Positions 44,559-54,260 are shown, counted from the first letter of the stretch. The stretch: 64,000 nt of DNA from Oceanospirillum linum (GCF_900182785.1 NZ_FXTS01000004.1:186001-250000), one strand, 5' to 3'. The notes: generated from the letters alone by a model not told the origin. Numbers and translations: made by a program.

Positions 44559-45320
44559 CTATAATGCCAGACCTAAAGCAGTAGCCAGGCGCTCAGCGGG
44601 CATATAACCCGGCAGAAGGCGCCCGTCATCCAGAAATATAGCGGGGGTTCCCTGAACACCTAACTTCTGGCCAAGACGATACTGATCGGCAATGGGGTTC
44701 TCACACTGCTTATCTTCAACGGATTCACCTTGTTTAGCCTGAGTCATAGCATCCTGCTGGTTCTCTGCACACCAGACCGACACCATCGAGTAATAAGAGC
44801 CAGAGCCTATTCCTGCCCGTGGGAAGCCAAGGTAGCGGACAGTAACGCCCAGCTCATTTAGCTTTGTCACTTCTTTGTGCAGCTTGCGACAATAGACGCA
44901 ATCGATATCCGTGAAGACCGTTATCTGACCTTTTTGCTCACCTTTAGCCGGAAAAACCACCATCTGACTGGCATCAAGACTCTTGATTTCTGAAGCACGG
45001 GCCGCCATACGGCGCTCTTCAGTTATATTCTTGAACCCCTGGGGTGCAATCTGATACAGATCCCCTGTAAAGATATAAGCTCCATCCGCCGTACTATAAA
45101 GAATCTCACCCGTTTTTAGCTCAACTTCGTAGATAGCCTCAACCAGAGAAGGCCGAATCTCATCCACCGGAATACTCGGCCCCGCAGACTCAAGCTTTTG
45201 TAAAATAATCTCTTCCGGTGTTGCCGCCTGAGCAGACACCGGCAAGAAAAAAACAACCAGCGCAAGACAGGTCGCAATGACAGATTGACTGCTATTCAGC
45301 AGACGCGGCAATATTTTCAT
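44559..45320 (-). CDS. dsbC: Thiol:disulfide interchange protein DsbC
   Basis: A 253-residue periplasmic disulfide isomerase. A signal peptide of about 32 residues ends near AQA. The N-terminal dimerisation domain is followed by a thioredoxin fold with active site CVYC (DIDCVYCRKL; E. coli has CGYC). The cis-proline loop is GTPAIFLDDG, and a second cysteine pair (WCAE...KQCEN) matches the structural disulfide of DsbC. It follows xerD in the conserved order. Confidence 0.93.
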   Translation of the reverse strand: MKILPRLLNSSQSVIATCLALVVFFLPVSAQAATPEEIILQKLESAGPSIPVDEIRPSLVEAIYEVELKTGEILYSTADGAYIFTGDLYQIAPQGFKNITEERRMAARASEIKSLDASQMVVFPAKGEQKGQITVFTDIDCVYCRKLHKEVTKLNELGVTVRYLGFPRAGIGSGSYYSMVSVWCAENQQDAMTQAKQGESVEDKQCENPIADQYRLGQKLGVQGTPAIFLDDGRLLPGYMPAERLATALGLAL

Positions 45321-45512
45321 AATTGGATATCCTGAACCTAAAAATCGCAGCTTTATGATCCGGCCACTAGAGCCAACAAGCTACGCAGTGTTCTCTGTGA
45401 CCGAATTGCCCCGGAAATGTTCCATAAGGCGCACTATCAAAACTCAGAGCAGGAAGCTCGTCAACCTGAAAACACTTGATAGTTCAAGCATTACAACCTT
45501 CAGGTACAACCT

Positions 45513-46460
45513 CTACGCTCTGGGGTGGTGTTCCCGGTACAGCTCTTTCAGCCTCTGATTCGCCACATGCGTATAGATCTGAGTGGTTGTCACACTGGAG
45601 TGACCCAGTAACAGCTGCAGAGATCTGAGGTCTGCTCCATGGTTTAACAGATGCGTCGCAAACGCGTGCCTTAACTGGTGTGGTGACAGTGTTTCCGGCA
45701 GGCCCGCTGCCAAAGCATACTTATGGATACGATACCAGAAAGCTTGCCGTGTCATAGCGCCACCTTTCCGGCTGGGAAAGAGAGCTGTTTCACTCTCTTT
45801 AAAGCCAGGTAAAGCCGGCCGGATATCTTTCAGGTAATGGCACAATTCATCCTGAGCAGTCTCTCCTAAAGGAATCATCCGTTCTTTCTGTCCCTTACCT
45901 GTTACCCGCACAATTCCTTGTTGCAAACTGACCTGGCCAGCGGTCAGTCCCACCAGCTCGGAAACCCGTAACCCTGTGGCATAAAGCAGTTCCAGCATAC
46001 AGCCATCACGGGCCTGAATCGGGTCAGAGCGATCCGGTTGATCCAGCAATGACTCCACCTGCTCTTCAGAGAGTACTGCCGGTAATTTTCTGTCAGCCCG
46101 AATTTTAGGTAGCAAACTGACCGGATTCTGCTTAATCAGCTCCTCATCCATCAGCCAGTAATAGAATCCTTTCAACGCACTCACAATGCGAGCAACTGAA
46201 CGTTTATCGAGATTTATCGCAAAACAGGCTTCACGAAAGGCCAATAGGCGCTCAACATCCAACGCCAGCAACACATCCTGATCACAAACCGCCTTCTTAC
46301 TGCTTTCTGATTTCAGAAAATCCTCAGGCTGAACCAACCAAAACACCAGATATTTCAAATCACGCTGATAGGCAAGCAGCGTATTCCGGCTAAGACCTTT
46401 CTCAAGTATCAGATAACTCAGATATCCCTGAATAAGCACGTCAGACGTCAGTTTAGTCAT
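45513..46460 (-). CDS. xerD: Site-specific tyrosine recombinase XerD
   Basis: A 315-residue recombinase that resolves chromosome dimers at dif with XerC. It has the SAM-like N-terminal core-binding domain and a catalytic domain with ATGLRVSELVGL (first Arg), HQLRHAFATHLLNHGADL (H-x-x-R) and LLGHSSVTTTQIYTHV (His and nucleophile Tyr). Position between rplS and dsbC is typical of XerD rather than a phage integrase. The protein is about 17 residues longer than E. coli XerD. Confidence 0.94.
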   Translation of the reverse strand: MTKLTSDVLIQGYLSYLILEKGLSRNTLLAYQRDLKYLVFWLVQPEDFLKSESSKKAVCDQDVLLALDVERLLAFREACFAINLDKRSVARIVSALKGFYYWLMDEELIKQNPVSLLPKIRADRKLPAVLSEEQVESLLDQPDRSDPIQARDGCMLELLYATGLRVSELVGLTAGQVSLQQGIVRVTGKGQKERMIPLGETAQDELCHYLKDIRPALPGFKESETALFPSRKGGAMTRQAFWYRIHKYALAAGLPETLSPHQLRHAFATHLLNHGADLRSLQLLLGHSSVTTTQIYTHVANQRLKELYREHHPRA

Positions 46461-46514
46461 CGCAGATCACCACCAGCCAGCCCTCAGACTTATCTATTTC
46501 AAATAACAGACATA

Positions 46515-46550
46515 AAAAAACGGGCAACCCCGAAAGGTTACCCGTTTTTT
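46515..46550. terminator. Bidirectional terminator after rplS
   Basis: A stem of about 15 bp with one mismatch (46515-46529 with 46536-46550) flanked by A6 and T6, ending the rpsP-rimM-trmD-rplS transcript on the minus strand. Confidence 0.92.
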
Positions 46551-46576
46551 CAGCAAGTCGAACTGATCTTAACGAA

Positions 46577-46933
46577 TCAGGACAGCTTTTCTTTAATACG
46601 TGCAGCTTTACCGCTCAGTTCACGCAAGTAGTACAGTTTCGCCTGACGAACGTCACCACGACGCTTAACAGAGATACTATCTACCAGAGGGCTGTAAACC
46701 TGGAAAGTACGCTCAACACCAACACCATGGGAGATCTTACGTACGGTGAACGCAGAGTTCAGACCACGGTTACGCTTACCCAGAACAACACCTTCAAACG
46801 CCTGCAGACGCTCACGGTTACCTTCTTTAACTTTTACCTGAACAACAACGGTGTCACCTGGTGCAAATGCAGGGACTTCTTTGCTCATTTGTTCGGCTTC
46901 AAGAGCCTGAATTACTGTATTTTTGCTGCTCAT
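46577..46933 (-). CDS. rplS: Ribosomal protein L19
   Basis: 118 residues from ATG 46933, which has AGGAG upstream; the frame is open to 47026 but those 31 residues overlap trmD and are not L19. FAPGDTVVVQVKVKEGNRERLQAFEGVVLGKRNRG and VKRRGDVRQAKLYYLREL are diagnostic. It is at the subunit interface of the 50S. Last gene of the rpsP-rimM-trmD-rplS operon. Confidence 0.97.
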   Translation of the reverse strand: MSSKNTVIQALEAEQMSKEVPAFAPGDTVVVQVKVKEGNRERLQAFEGVVLGKRNRGLNSAFTVRKISHGVGVERTFQVYSPLVDSISVKRRGDVRQAKLYYLRELSGKAARIKEKLS

Positions 46934-46970
46934 TAGCTCGCTCCTAGATTTAAGCCGCTCGACTTGCGCA

Positions 46971-47717
46971 TTAGCGCGAACCGTCATGATTGCGGATGAA
47001 TTCTTCCAACAATGCCTGGCGCTCATCGTCCAGGTCGACCTTTTCCAGCAACTCCGGCCGCCTTAACCAAGTTCGGCCCAGAGATTGCTGAAGACGCCAC
47101 CGACGAATGGCTTCATGATTCCCGCTTAACAGAACATCCGGCACGACAAGATCATCAACCTGTTCAGGTCTTGTATAGTGCGGACAGTCCAGCAAGCCAT
47201 CGGAGAATGAATCTTCTTCAGCAGAAGCTTCATGCCCGAGAACGCCGGGAACCATACGTGATACTGAATCGATAAGGGTCAAAGCAGCGAGTTCACCACC
47301 GCTCAGAACATAATCACCGATTGACCACTCTTCATCTATTAATGTCTCCACCACGCGCTCGTCGATGCCTTCATAACGACCTGCAACAATCACCATGCGG
47401 TCGCGCTGAGACAGCTCACGTACACCTTCCTGATCGAGGGGACGTCCTTGGGGAGACATATAGATCACCTTAGCATCCGGCCCGGCTTTTTCTTTAGCGG
47501 CTAAAATAGCGTCGCGCAAAGGCTGAACTTTCATCAGCATGCCAGGACCGCCACCATAGGGGCGATCATCTACTGTGCGGTGTTTATCTGTTGCGAAATC
47601 ACGAGGATTCCAGAATTCAAGCGATAGCAGTTCTTTCTTAACTGCCCGCCCGGTAACACCATATTCGGTGACCGCATCAAACATCCCTGGAAACAGGGAT
47701 ACAACGCCTAACCACAC
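46971..47717 (-). CDS. trmD: tRNA (guanine37-N1)-methyltransferase
   Basis: A 248-residue SPOUT methyltransferase making m1G37. GVVSLFPGMFDAVTEYGVTGRA, RPYGGGPGMLMKVQPL, the knot loop VIVAGRYEGIDERV and SIGDYVLSGGE are all present. The start is a GTG at 47717. It lies between rimM and rplS as in most Proteobacteria; rplS starts 37 bp after its stop. Confidence 0.97.
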   Translation of the reverse strand: MWLGVVSLFPGMFDAVTEYGVTGRAVKKELLSLEFWNPRDFATDKHRTVDDRPYGGGPGMLMKVQPLRDAILAAKEKAGPDAKVIYMSPQGRPLDQEGVRELSQRDRMVIVAGRYEGIDERVVETLIDEEWSIGDYVLSGGELAALTLIDSVSRMVPGVLGHEASAEEDSFSDGLLDCPHYTRPEQVDDLVVPDVLLSGNHEAIRRWRLQQSLGRTWLRRPELLEKVDLDDERQALLEEFIRNHDGSR

Positions 47718-47761
47718 AGTTTAATCTCTTTAATAAAAGTCAGCTCCATTACGAAAACCGA

Positions 47762-48292
47762 CTAGAAGTCAGGATCCCAGTCAACAAGCATAGTGCCGTC
47801 ACTGAGATTGACCTCTTTAACTACCTGATCCACCAGATAAGGAATCAGACGCTCGGCGTCATCAACACTTTCCGGTGTTGCTTTTACCACCAATACATCA
47901 TTTGCACCGGTTTCCAGCAGGTAGTCCACCGAACCCAAATTAACATTTTCGGTTGTGAATACTGTCAGCCCTTCTAACTGGTGCCAATAGTAATCACCCT
48001 CCTCCAGCTCCGGTAGTGAGTCTTTCGACATGCGAACCTCACAGCCACACAGCTCCTCAGCCCCATTACGATCCGTAATGACTTTAAGGCGGGCAACCAG
48101 ACCCTTGCCATGCTTTTTGCCCTTTGCAACATCAAACTCGCCTAACGGCTTGTCATCTTTCCACAAAGACCATTTTTTATGCTGAAAAATACCGTCCATA
48201 GGGTCGGTAAAAGAATAAACCTTAACCCAGCCCTGAATACCAAAAGGACTTGTAATTCTACCTAGGACTACAAAATCTTCTGGATCTGACAT
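47762..48292 (-). CDS. rimM: 16S rRNA processing protein RimM
   Basis: A 176-residue 30S maturation factor. VVLGRITSPFGIQGWVKVYSFTD opens the N-terminal domain; YYWHQLEGLTVFT and the C-terminal PRC-barrel (IPYLVDQVVKEV) complete it. It binds S19 and aids 16S processing. It is 45 bp upstream of trmD and 177 bp downstream of rpsP. Confidence 0.95.
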   Translation of the reverse strand: MSDPEDFVVLGRITSPFGIQGWVKVYSFTDPMDGIFQHKKWSLWKDDKPLGEFDVAKGKKHGKGLVARLKVITDRNGAEELCGCEVRMSKDSLPELEEGDYYWHQLEGLTVFTTENVNLGSVDYLLETGANDVLVVKATPESVDDAERLIPYLVDQVVKEVNLSDGTMLVDWDPDF

Positions 48293-48469
48293 AAGCCTGA
48301 CTTATTCTCTCAATTCATCAGATTAGCCAACTGAAACAGCGGGCTGATTCGATGTTTAAAACGACAACCGTTCTTAAGCCTCAAACGTAAAATCGTCAGG
48401 CTATAACTGGCTTCGACACCAGTTAGAAGCGGTCATACTGGTTTATTACTGCGTTTTTAAAAGCAGTAA

Positions 48470-48712
48470 TTACTTAGCAGCATCTTTCAGCAGCTGAGCA
48501 ACACGGTCGGATACAGTTGCACCCTGGCCTTTCCAGTATTCTACACGGTCAAAATCAACACGCAGACGCTCTTCCTGACCTTTAGCCAGTGGATTGAAGA
48601 AACCTATACGCTCAAGGAAACGACCATTACGGGCGCTACGTGAGTTAGTCACAGTCAAGTGATAGAACGGGCGCTTCTTAGAGCCGCCACGAGCAAGACG
48701 AATGGTTACCAT
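48470..48712 (-). CDS. rpsP: Ribosomal protein S16
   Basis: 80 residues beginning MVTIRLARGGSKKRPFYHLTVTN-type and containing GRFLERIGFFNP, the S16 signature. It is the first gene of the rpsP-rimM-trmD-rplS operon. The 177-bp gap to rimM is longer than usual. Confidence 0.97.
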   Translation of the reverse strand: MVTIRLARGGSKKRPFYHLTVTNSRSARNGRFLERIGFFNPLAKGQEERLRVDFDRVEYWKGQGATVSDRVAQLLKDAAK

Positions 48713-49075
48713 TGCCTTTTTATCCTATGTTCGGAGTTCTCAAAATTTCGCTACAGACTTTCATTTACGGCCTTTCAGCCCGAAAGGCGGCATATTCTAA
48801 GGGAAAACACCGGCTTTTGGAACCACAAAAGCACAATATTCCGCCACAACCACAATTTACATTGGGCTGAGCAGAAACGTCAGTCTGAAAATGTGCGCGC
48901 TATTGTAGGCGTACACAGCCTAAACGCAAGCCTGAAGCACCTTTTTCTGCAACTTATCGGCAAACCTAACCGATCAGAGCCGCAGGAAAACAAGAGGCCA
49001 AGTCTAGCAACCTATTGTTTTAAAAGCACTATATCTGAAATATATCAGTGGAAGTGCAAAACTGAAAAAAGAAAG
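48713..49075. other. Intergenic region between ffh and rpsP
   Basis: About 360 bp must hold the rpsP promoter. GCCTTTC (48770-48776) and GAAAGGC (48782-48788) form a 7-bp hairpin about 60 nt upstream of rpsP that could lie in its leader. A long plus-strand open frame crosses the region but overlaps rpsP and ffh antisense and is not credible. Confidence 0.5.
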
Positions 49076-49102
49076 AAAAGGCCTGATAAAACAGCGCCTT
49101 TT
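49076..49102 (-). terminator. Terminator of ffh
   Basis: AAAAGGC (49076-49082) pairs with GCCTTTT (49096-49102), with inner CTG/CAG pairing; a T- and C-rich tract follows on the minus strand, 40 bp after the ffh stop. Confidence 0.75.
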
Positions 49103-49142
49103 CTTAAAAAGAGGTCTATTCCTTCACTCCAGCCAAACAGGC

Positions 49143-50525
49143 TTAGAAGCGAGGAGGCATACCACCGCCACCCATTCCTGGAGGCAGCATTCCACCAAGA
49201 CCACGCATCATTTTGGACATGCCGCCTTTATTTCCCATTTTTTTCATCATTTTCTGCATCTGCTTATGCTGTTTCAACAGACGATTCAGATCCTGAATCT
49301 GAAGACCGGAGCCTGCACAGATCCGGCGTTTACGGGAGCCAGAGATCATATCAGGCTTACGGCGTTCATAAGGTGTCATTGAGTTAATCAGAGCTTCCAG
49401 CTTGCCCATCTCTTTCTCAGCTGCACCATTTTTAGCAACTTCAGCAATCTGTCCCATGCCCGGCAACTTATCCATCAGGCCGGCCATTCCCCCCATATTT
49501 TTCATCTGTTGAATCTGGTCGCGGAAGTCTTCAAGGTCAAAACCTTTACCCTTCTTAACTTTCTTAGCCAGTTTCTCAGCTTTTTCCTTATCGATCTTCT
49601 GCTCTGCTTCTTCAATCAGAGACAGAATGTCACCCATACCCAGAATACGGGAGGCGACACGATCCGGGTGGAATGGCTCAAGGGCATCAACCTTCTCCCC
49701 CATCCCCATAAACTTAATCGGCTTACCGGTAATATGACGTACAGACAGCGCAGCACCACCACGTGCATCACCGTCAGCTTTAGTCAGGATCACACCTGTC
49801 AGTGGCAATGCATCGCCAAATGCTTTGGCAGTATTAGCCGCATCCTGGCCTGTCATAGCATCAACTACAAACAGTGTTTCAACAGGATTAATACCCGCAT
49901 GCAGCTCTTTAATTTCGCTCATCATGTCATCGTCAACATGCAGTCGACCTGCAGTATCTACGATGACGACGTCAAAAAACTGGATCTTCGCATGAGCGAT
50001 AGCTGCGTTAGCAATATCTATAGGCTTCTGATCGGTGGAGCTGGGAAAGAACTCTGCAGCAACCTCACCGGCCAGTGTTTCCAGCTGCTTAATCGCCGCC
50101 GGACGATAAATATCAGCTGAAACCACCAGAACTTTTTTCTTTTCCCGTTCTTTCAGGTAACGAGCCAGCTTTGCCACGGACGTCGTCTTACCCGCCCCCT
50201 GCAAACCAGCCATCAGAATTACCGCAGGAGGATTAGCCGCCAGGTTCAGCGTTTCATTCGCCTCCCCCATGATCTGCTCCAGCTCCTGCTGAACGATTTT
50301 AACGAATTGCTGACCAGGACTAAGACTCTTGCTTACCTCCTGACCAACGGCCCGCTCTTTAACTTTTTCAATAAAAGCTTTAACAACGGGCAGCGCCACA
50401 TCAGCTTCGAGCAACGCTTTACGTACTTCCCGCAGAGTGTCTTTAATATTATCTTCCGTCAGGCGAGCCTGACCGGTAATCGAACGCAGACTTTTCGATA
50501 GGCGTTCGGTTAAATTCTCAAACAT
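49143..50525 (-). CDS. ffh: Signal recognition particle protein Ffh
   Basis: A 460-residue SRP54 homologue that binds 4.5S RNA and signal sequences. The N domain leads into the GTPase with GLQGAGKTTSVAKLA, DTAGRLHVDDD and TKADGDARGG. The M domain has the RNA-binding SGSRKRRICAGSG and a methionine-rich end (QKMMKKMGNKGGMSKMMRG and a glycine-rich tail). It is separated from rpsP by 430 bp, in the conserved order. Confidence 0.97.
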   Translation of the reverse strand: MFENLTERLSKSLRSITGQARLTEDNIKDTLREVRKALLEADVALPVVKAFIEKVKERAVGQEVSKSLSPGQQFVKIVQQELEQIMGEANETLNLAANPPAVILMAGLQGAGKTTSVAKLARYLKEREKKKVLVVSADIYRPAAIKQLETLAGEVAAEFFPSSTDQKPIDIANAAIAHAKIQFFDVVIVDTAGRLHVDDDMMSEIKELHAGINPVETLFVVDAMTGQDAANTAKAFGDALPLTGVILTKADGDARGGAALSVRHITGKPIKFMGMGEKVDALEPFHPDRVASRILGMGDILSLIEEAEQKIDKEKAEKLAKKVKKGKGFDLEDFRDQIQQMKNMGGMAGLMDKLPGMGQIAEVAKNGAAEKEMGKLEALINSMTPYERRKPDMISGSRKRRICAGSGLQIQDLNRLLKQHKQMQKMMKKMGNKGGMSKMMRGLGGMLPPGMGGGGMPPRF

Positions 50526-50872
50526 CTATAACTTCCTCGCTGCTAAGACAGCAGAAAAACATTCAAACATGGGCTCTTATGGCACAAAAATAAACAAAAG
50601 ATCGTACCAGGCAATTAAAATCCGGTTAATGCCCGCATTATAACCAGTGGAGGCACCTATCATCTATGGGCAAATAAGCTTTAACCAAGATTCACAGCTA
50701 ACTGAGCATTAAAACAGATGCCTAATGAGGGGCAGTAATGATGCAGCGTCGCCTGCAATCAGTTACTATTGGCTCTCATTTATCAGGCAGGACCTGATTC
50801 TGATTTCAGGCAGTCCGTTAAGGGTTTCCAATTCCCCAACCTACTGTATTTATACGGGATAACTGACAGATT
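50526..50872. other. Divergent promoter region ffh / CcsA-family gene
   Basis: About 350 bp between divergent genes. CCTGA and TCAGG form a small inverted repeat near 50790-50807. No gene or strong terminator is visible. The promoters could not be placed with confidence. Confidence 0.45.
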
Positions 50873-51667
50873 ATGGATGCTATCGCACTAGCTCTGATCG
50901 CCATCGTTTTCTACTGTGCCGCAGCGACTTATCAGCTGCTTGCCTTGCAACGCAAAGCACCAAACCGCCCTCCCATGATCCGTCTGCTGGGGGCCGCGGC
51001 TGTTCTGAATCACGGACTCAGTGTCTGGCTGGCGATTTTTCAGTCAGACGGACTGCACCTTGGTCTTACTGAAATGAGTTTGCTGGCCACCTTCACCATA
51101 AGCCTGATGTTACTGATCAGCAGCTTTAAGAAGCCGGTGCTGAATCTCAGTATCGGGGTCTTCCCTATGTCGATGCTGGCTCTTATTTTTGCCATCTGGG
51201 GGCCGGTTTCAGCACCGAGCAATCACCTGCCTCCCGGCTTGACGCTACATATCCTGTCCTCCCTGGTTGCATATAGTCTGATTGTTATTGCTGCTTGTCA
51301 GGCGCTCCTCGTTTCAATCCAGAACTACCAGCTAAAGCACAAACAAACCCGCGGCATCATTCAGGTGTTACCTCCTCTTCAAACCATGGAACGCTTGCTG
51401 TTTGAATTGATCTTCAGCGGCGTTATTATTCTGACCATCGCTATCGGTAGTGGTTTTATCTTTATTGAGAATCTGTTTGCCCAACACTTGGCACACAAAA
51501 CCGTTCTTAGCCTGATGGCATGGCTCGTTTTTGCCGTTTTGCTGGCCGGGCACCGGTGGCTGGGTTGGCGCGGTATGACGGCTGTTCGCTGGACTTTGGG
51601 CGGAGCAACACTTCTCGTTTTGGGATATTTCGGCAGTAAAGTTGCCCTTGAAATCCTGCTGAATTAA
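50873..51667 (+). CDS. YpjD/CcsA-family inner-membrane protein
   Basis: A 264-residue polytopic protein with about eight hydrophobic segments. The C-terminal half (LHILSSLVAYSLIVIAACQALL, QTMERLLFELIFSGVIILTIAIGSGF, AHKTVLSLMAWLVFAVLLAGHRWLGWRG) matches the cytochrome c assembly (CcsA) domain of YpjD. It keeps conserved His residues near helix ends. In gammaproteobacteria it regularly sits divergent from ffh and upstream of a CorC/CNNM gene, as here. Its biochemical role in this context is not established. Confidence 0.88.
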   Translation: MDAIALALIAIVFYCAAATYQLLALQRKAPNRPPMIRLLGAAAVLNHGLSVWLAIFQSDGLHLGLTEMSLLATFTISLMLLISSFKKPVLNLSIGVFPMSMLALIFAIWGPVSAPSNHLPPGLTLHILSSLVAYSLIVIAACQALLVSIQNYQLKHKQTRGIIQVLPPLQTMERLLFELIFSGVIILTIAIGSGFIFIENLFAQHLAHKTVLSLMAWLVFAVLLAGHRWLGWRGMTAVRWTLGGATLLVLGYFGSKVALEILLN

Positions 51668-51849
51668 CCCGAGATTACAGTAACTAATCTTCTGCTTTTC
51701 AGCCTGTTCACCTTGACGTCAGCCGGCCGAAAATTTAAAAGTAGAATCTGCGAACTTTAATCGCAGTAAAAATAATAAAAGCGTCACCTATCGACGCTGC
51801 CCAGCGGCGAATTAACGGAATACTGGCCCGAGGAGGTCACACCGCTGTC

Positions 51850-51906
51850 ATGCAGCGACTGTTAAATCGTCAGTTTTTCATTTTTGCAGGATACCTGATC
51901 TCTTGA
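51850..51906 (+). CDS. Possible 18-codon leader reading frame before the CorC-type gene
   Basis: ATG 51850 opens a frame that ends with TGA at 51904-51906, overlapping the TTG start of the next gene as TTGA. GAGGAGGT lies about 12 nt upstream. The product would be mostly hydrophobic (MQRLLNRQFFIFAGYLIS). Such an arrangement could couple translation of the downstream gene, which has no good ribosome site of its own. Expression is unproven. Confidence 0.3.
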   Translation: MQRLLNRQFFIFAGYLIS

Positions 51907-53183
51907 ACGACACCCCCCTTGGCATTTTATTTGGACTTTTAGCCTTTCTGATTGTCTGTTCCGGCTTTTTCTCCAGCTCCGAAACCGGCATGATGTCACT
52001 TAACCGCTATAGGTTGAGCCACAAAGCAAAAAATCGTGACAAAGGAGCGTTGCGGGTAAGCCGTCTACTGGAGCGTCCTGATCGCCTGATTGGCGTTATT
52101 CTGATCGGCAACAACTTCGTCAATATTCTTGCATCTGCCATTGCTACTGTTATTGCTGTCCGCCTATACGGTGATGCCGGTATTGCTATCGCCACAGCGC
52201 TACTGACCTTAGTTATTCTGATCTTTGCTGAGGTTACGCCTAAGACATTAGCCGCGATGCACCCCGAGAAAATCGCTTATCCTGCATCTCTGCTGCTCAC
52301 TCCCCTTCTTAAAATCATGTACCCTCTGGTATTTCTGGTAAATGCCATTACCAACGGTCTTCTTAAGGTGATGGGAGTTAATCAGAATGACAGTAGTAAT
52401 GATCAGCTAACACCAGAAGAGCTTCGCACGGTCGTGCTTGAAGCAGGGGCAATGATACCCCGTCGGCACAAAACCATGCTGCTGAGCATCCTGGATCTGG
52501 AGTCAATGACCGTTGATGATATTATGATCCCCCGTCATGATATTCAGGGTATTAATCTCGATGATCCGGTGGAATCTATTATTGAGCAGCTGCAGAACTG
52601 CCAACACACTCGTCTGATTCTGTATAAAGGTGACATCAATAACGTACTGGGCATTCTGCATATGCGCAACGCATCACGCTTTATGGCCCGACAGACGCCA
52701 ACTAAAGAAGATCTTCTGGCAGAAGCCCGTGAACCCTACTTTATCCCGGAAACAACGCCATTACAGACACAGCTCCTTAATTTCCAGCGCCTGAAGCGTC
52801 GCATTGGTATTGTGGTAGACGAATACGGTGATGTACTCGGCATTGTCACACTGGAAGATATCCTTGAAGAGATTGTGGGTGACTTTACCTCCCCAATGAG
52901 CGGCCATAATGATGAGATCAAACCGGATGGTAACGGCAACTTTGAAGTCGAAGGTGCTGCCAGTATCCGGGATATCAACAAAACACTGGATTGGGCCCTG
53001 CCTGTTGACGGCCCTAAGACACTGAATGGGCTGATTATTGAGCACCTGGAAGCGATTCCTGAAGCACCGGTATGCATGAGCTTTGGCCCCTATCGCTTAG
53101 AAACGCTGGAGATAAGTGGCAATTTTGTACAAAAGGTCCGCTGCAAAGAGACCCCAAAAGGTAAGAAAAAGAACCGCCCCTAG
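51903..53183 (+). CDS. CNNM/CorC-type transporter (DUF21, CBS pair, CorC_HlyC domain)
   Basis: A 426-residue protein. The DUF21 membrane domain (about 1-190; SGFFSSSETGMMSLNRYRL near the start) is followed by a CBS pair with DIMIPRHDI and RIGIVVDEYGDVLGIVTLEDILEEIVGDF, and a C-terminal transporter-associated domain. This matches YfjD/CorB-like proteins implicated in magnesium efflux or homeostasis. The start is TTG 51903; the weak ribosome site may be compensated by the upstream leader frame. Its stop overlaps the convergent hydrolase stop by 4 nt. Confidence 0.9.
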   Translation: MNDTPLGILFGLLAFLIVCSGFFSSSETGMMSLNRYRLSHKAKNRDKGALRVSRLLERPDRLIGVILIGNNFVNILASAIATVIAVRLYGDAGIAIATALLTLVILIFAEVTPKTLAAMHPEKIAYPASLLLTPLLKIMYPLVFLVNAITNGLLKVMGVNQNDSSNDQLTPEELRTVVLEAGAMIPRRHKTMLLSILDLESMTVDDIMIPRHDIQGINLDDPVESIIEQLQNCQHTRLILYKGDINNVLGILHMRNASRFMARQTPTKEDLLAEAREPYFIPETTPLQTQLLNFQRLKRRIGIVVDEYGDVLGIVTLEDILEEIVGDFTSPMSGHNDEIKPDGNGNFEVEGAASIRDINKTLDWALPVDGPKTLNGLIIEHLEAIPEAPVCMSFGPYRLETLEISGNFVQKVRCKETPKGKKKNRP

Positions 53184-54238
53184 TCTTTAACTTGCCCTAA
53201 GCCCTTCGTCCGCCCAGCCGCCAAAAAGCGGCTGATTGCGTTATAAGCGTCCTGACAAGCCTCCGGCACCAGCGACTCCAGATTGAGAAAAGCGTGCAGC
53301 ATTTGCTCGTAACAAACACCGTCGACGTCAACTCCTGCATTGATCAGCTTTCCGAAGAAAAATCCGGCCTCATCCCTCAGTGGATCATAACCCGCACTCA
53401 TCAGTAAGGTCCTAGGGAAATGTGATGGCACCGGCATTGCTGATGGCGAGACCGAAAGCGGCTCCACCCTGCCTTGCAGATACTGATCGAAATACCAGCG
53501 CATCCGCTCTTCCGTCAGGAAATACCCTTCAGAAAATTGCTGAATCGAGCCTGCCTGCATGCGGTAGTCAAGACTCGGATACAGCAAAACCAGAGCCTCT
53601 GGATAACCGGGCAGCGTTTTCGGTTGCTGTAAGCAAAGGGTCGCAGCCATAGCCGCGCCGCCAGAGTCCCCTATCATCATCACTCTGATACCAGGCGACA
53701 GTTGAAACGTATCGAGCACGTGCGGTAAAAGCCTCATCAGTTCGGCAACACTTTTAATACCTGCCGGCCAGGGGTTTGCAGGAGCCAGAGGATAATCCAT
53801 GGCCAATACCGCCTGACCACTCTCCTGAGCCAGTCTTCGGCAGATAGGATCGTAAACCTCAATACTACCCGCAACATGGCCACCACCATGAACAAAAAGA
53901 ACGAGTGCATCCGGTTTTTCCACTGCCTGATAAAGCATCAGAGGAAGAGGACACTGAAGCGCTTCAGTCAAATCATCGCCGCCTAATACAGCACCTTCAA
54001 CCCGGTATAACTCAGGACCTGCGCAAACAAATCGAGAGGTAATTCCCGCTAGCGCCTGCCGTGCAGCCTCAGGTGTTGCTGTTTTCTGCTCTGGAGGAAG
54101 ACTCGCCAGTAGCTGATTAAACTGTATCCGCCAATGCTCCAACGCAGGGTGGAGTGGCTTCAATGTCTCAGCTGAAAACGCTGACAGCGGTGTGCTAACA
54201 ACATCCCGAGCAATTTCTTTTGACTGAGATAGCTTCAT
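53180..54238 (-). CDS. HSL-family alpha/beta hydrolase (esterase)
   Basis: 352 residues from ATG 54238, which has GGGG close by; the frame continues upstream to 54313, overlapping the GNAT gene. HGGG (117-120) forms the oxyanion hole, S192 in GDSGGAA is the nucleophile and MLHAFLNL carries the C-terminal His. The fold and spacing match hormone-sensitive-lipase type esterases for short-chain esters. The substrate is unknown. It lies 22 bp after the GNAT gene. Confidence 0.88.
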   Translation of the reverse strand: MKLSQSKEIARDVVSTPLSAFSAETLKPLHPALEHWRIQFNQLLASLPPEQKTATPEAARQALAGITSRFVCAGPELYRVEGAVLGGDDLTEALQCPLPLMLYQAVEKPDALVLFVHGGGHVAGSIEVYDPICRRLAQESGQAVLAMDYPLAPANPWPAGIKSVAELMRLLPHVLDTFQLSPGIRVMMIGDSGGAAMAATLCLQQPKTLPGYPEALVLLYPSLDYRMQAGSIQQFSEGYFLTEERMRWYFDQYLQGRVEPLSVSPSAMPVPSHFPRTLLMSAGYDPLRDEAGFFFGKLINAGVDVDGVCYEQMLHAFLNLESLVPEACQDAYNAISRFLAAGRTKGLGQVKD

Positions 54239-54260
54239 AGCTCCCCCTGCAAATAATGAA

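Noticed and set aside
48659..49387. 242-codon plus-strand open frame across the ffh-rpsP gap
   Set aside because: It overlaps rpsP and ffh antisense, lacks a plausible ribosome site and gives a low-complexity basic product.
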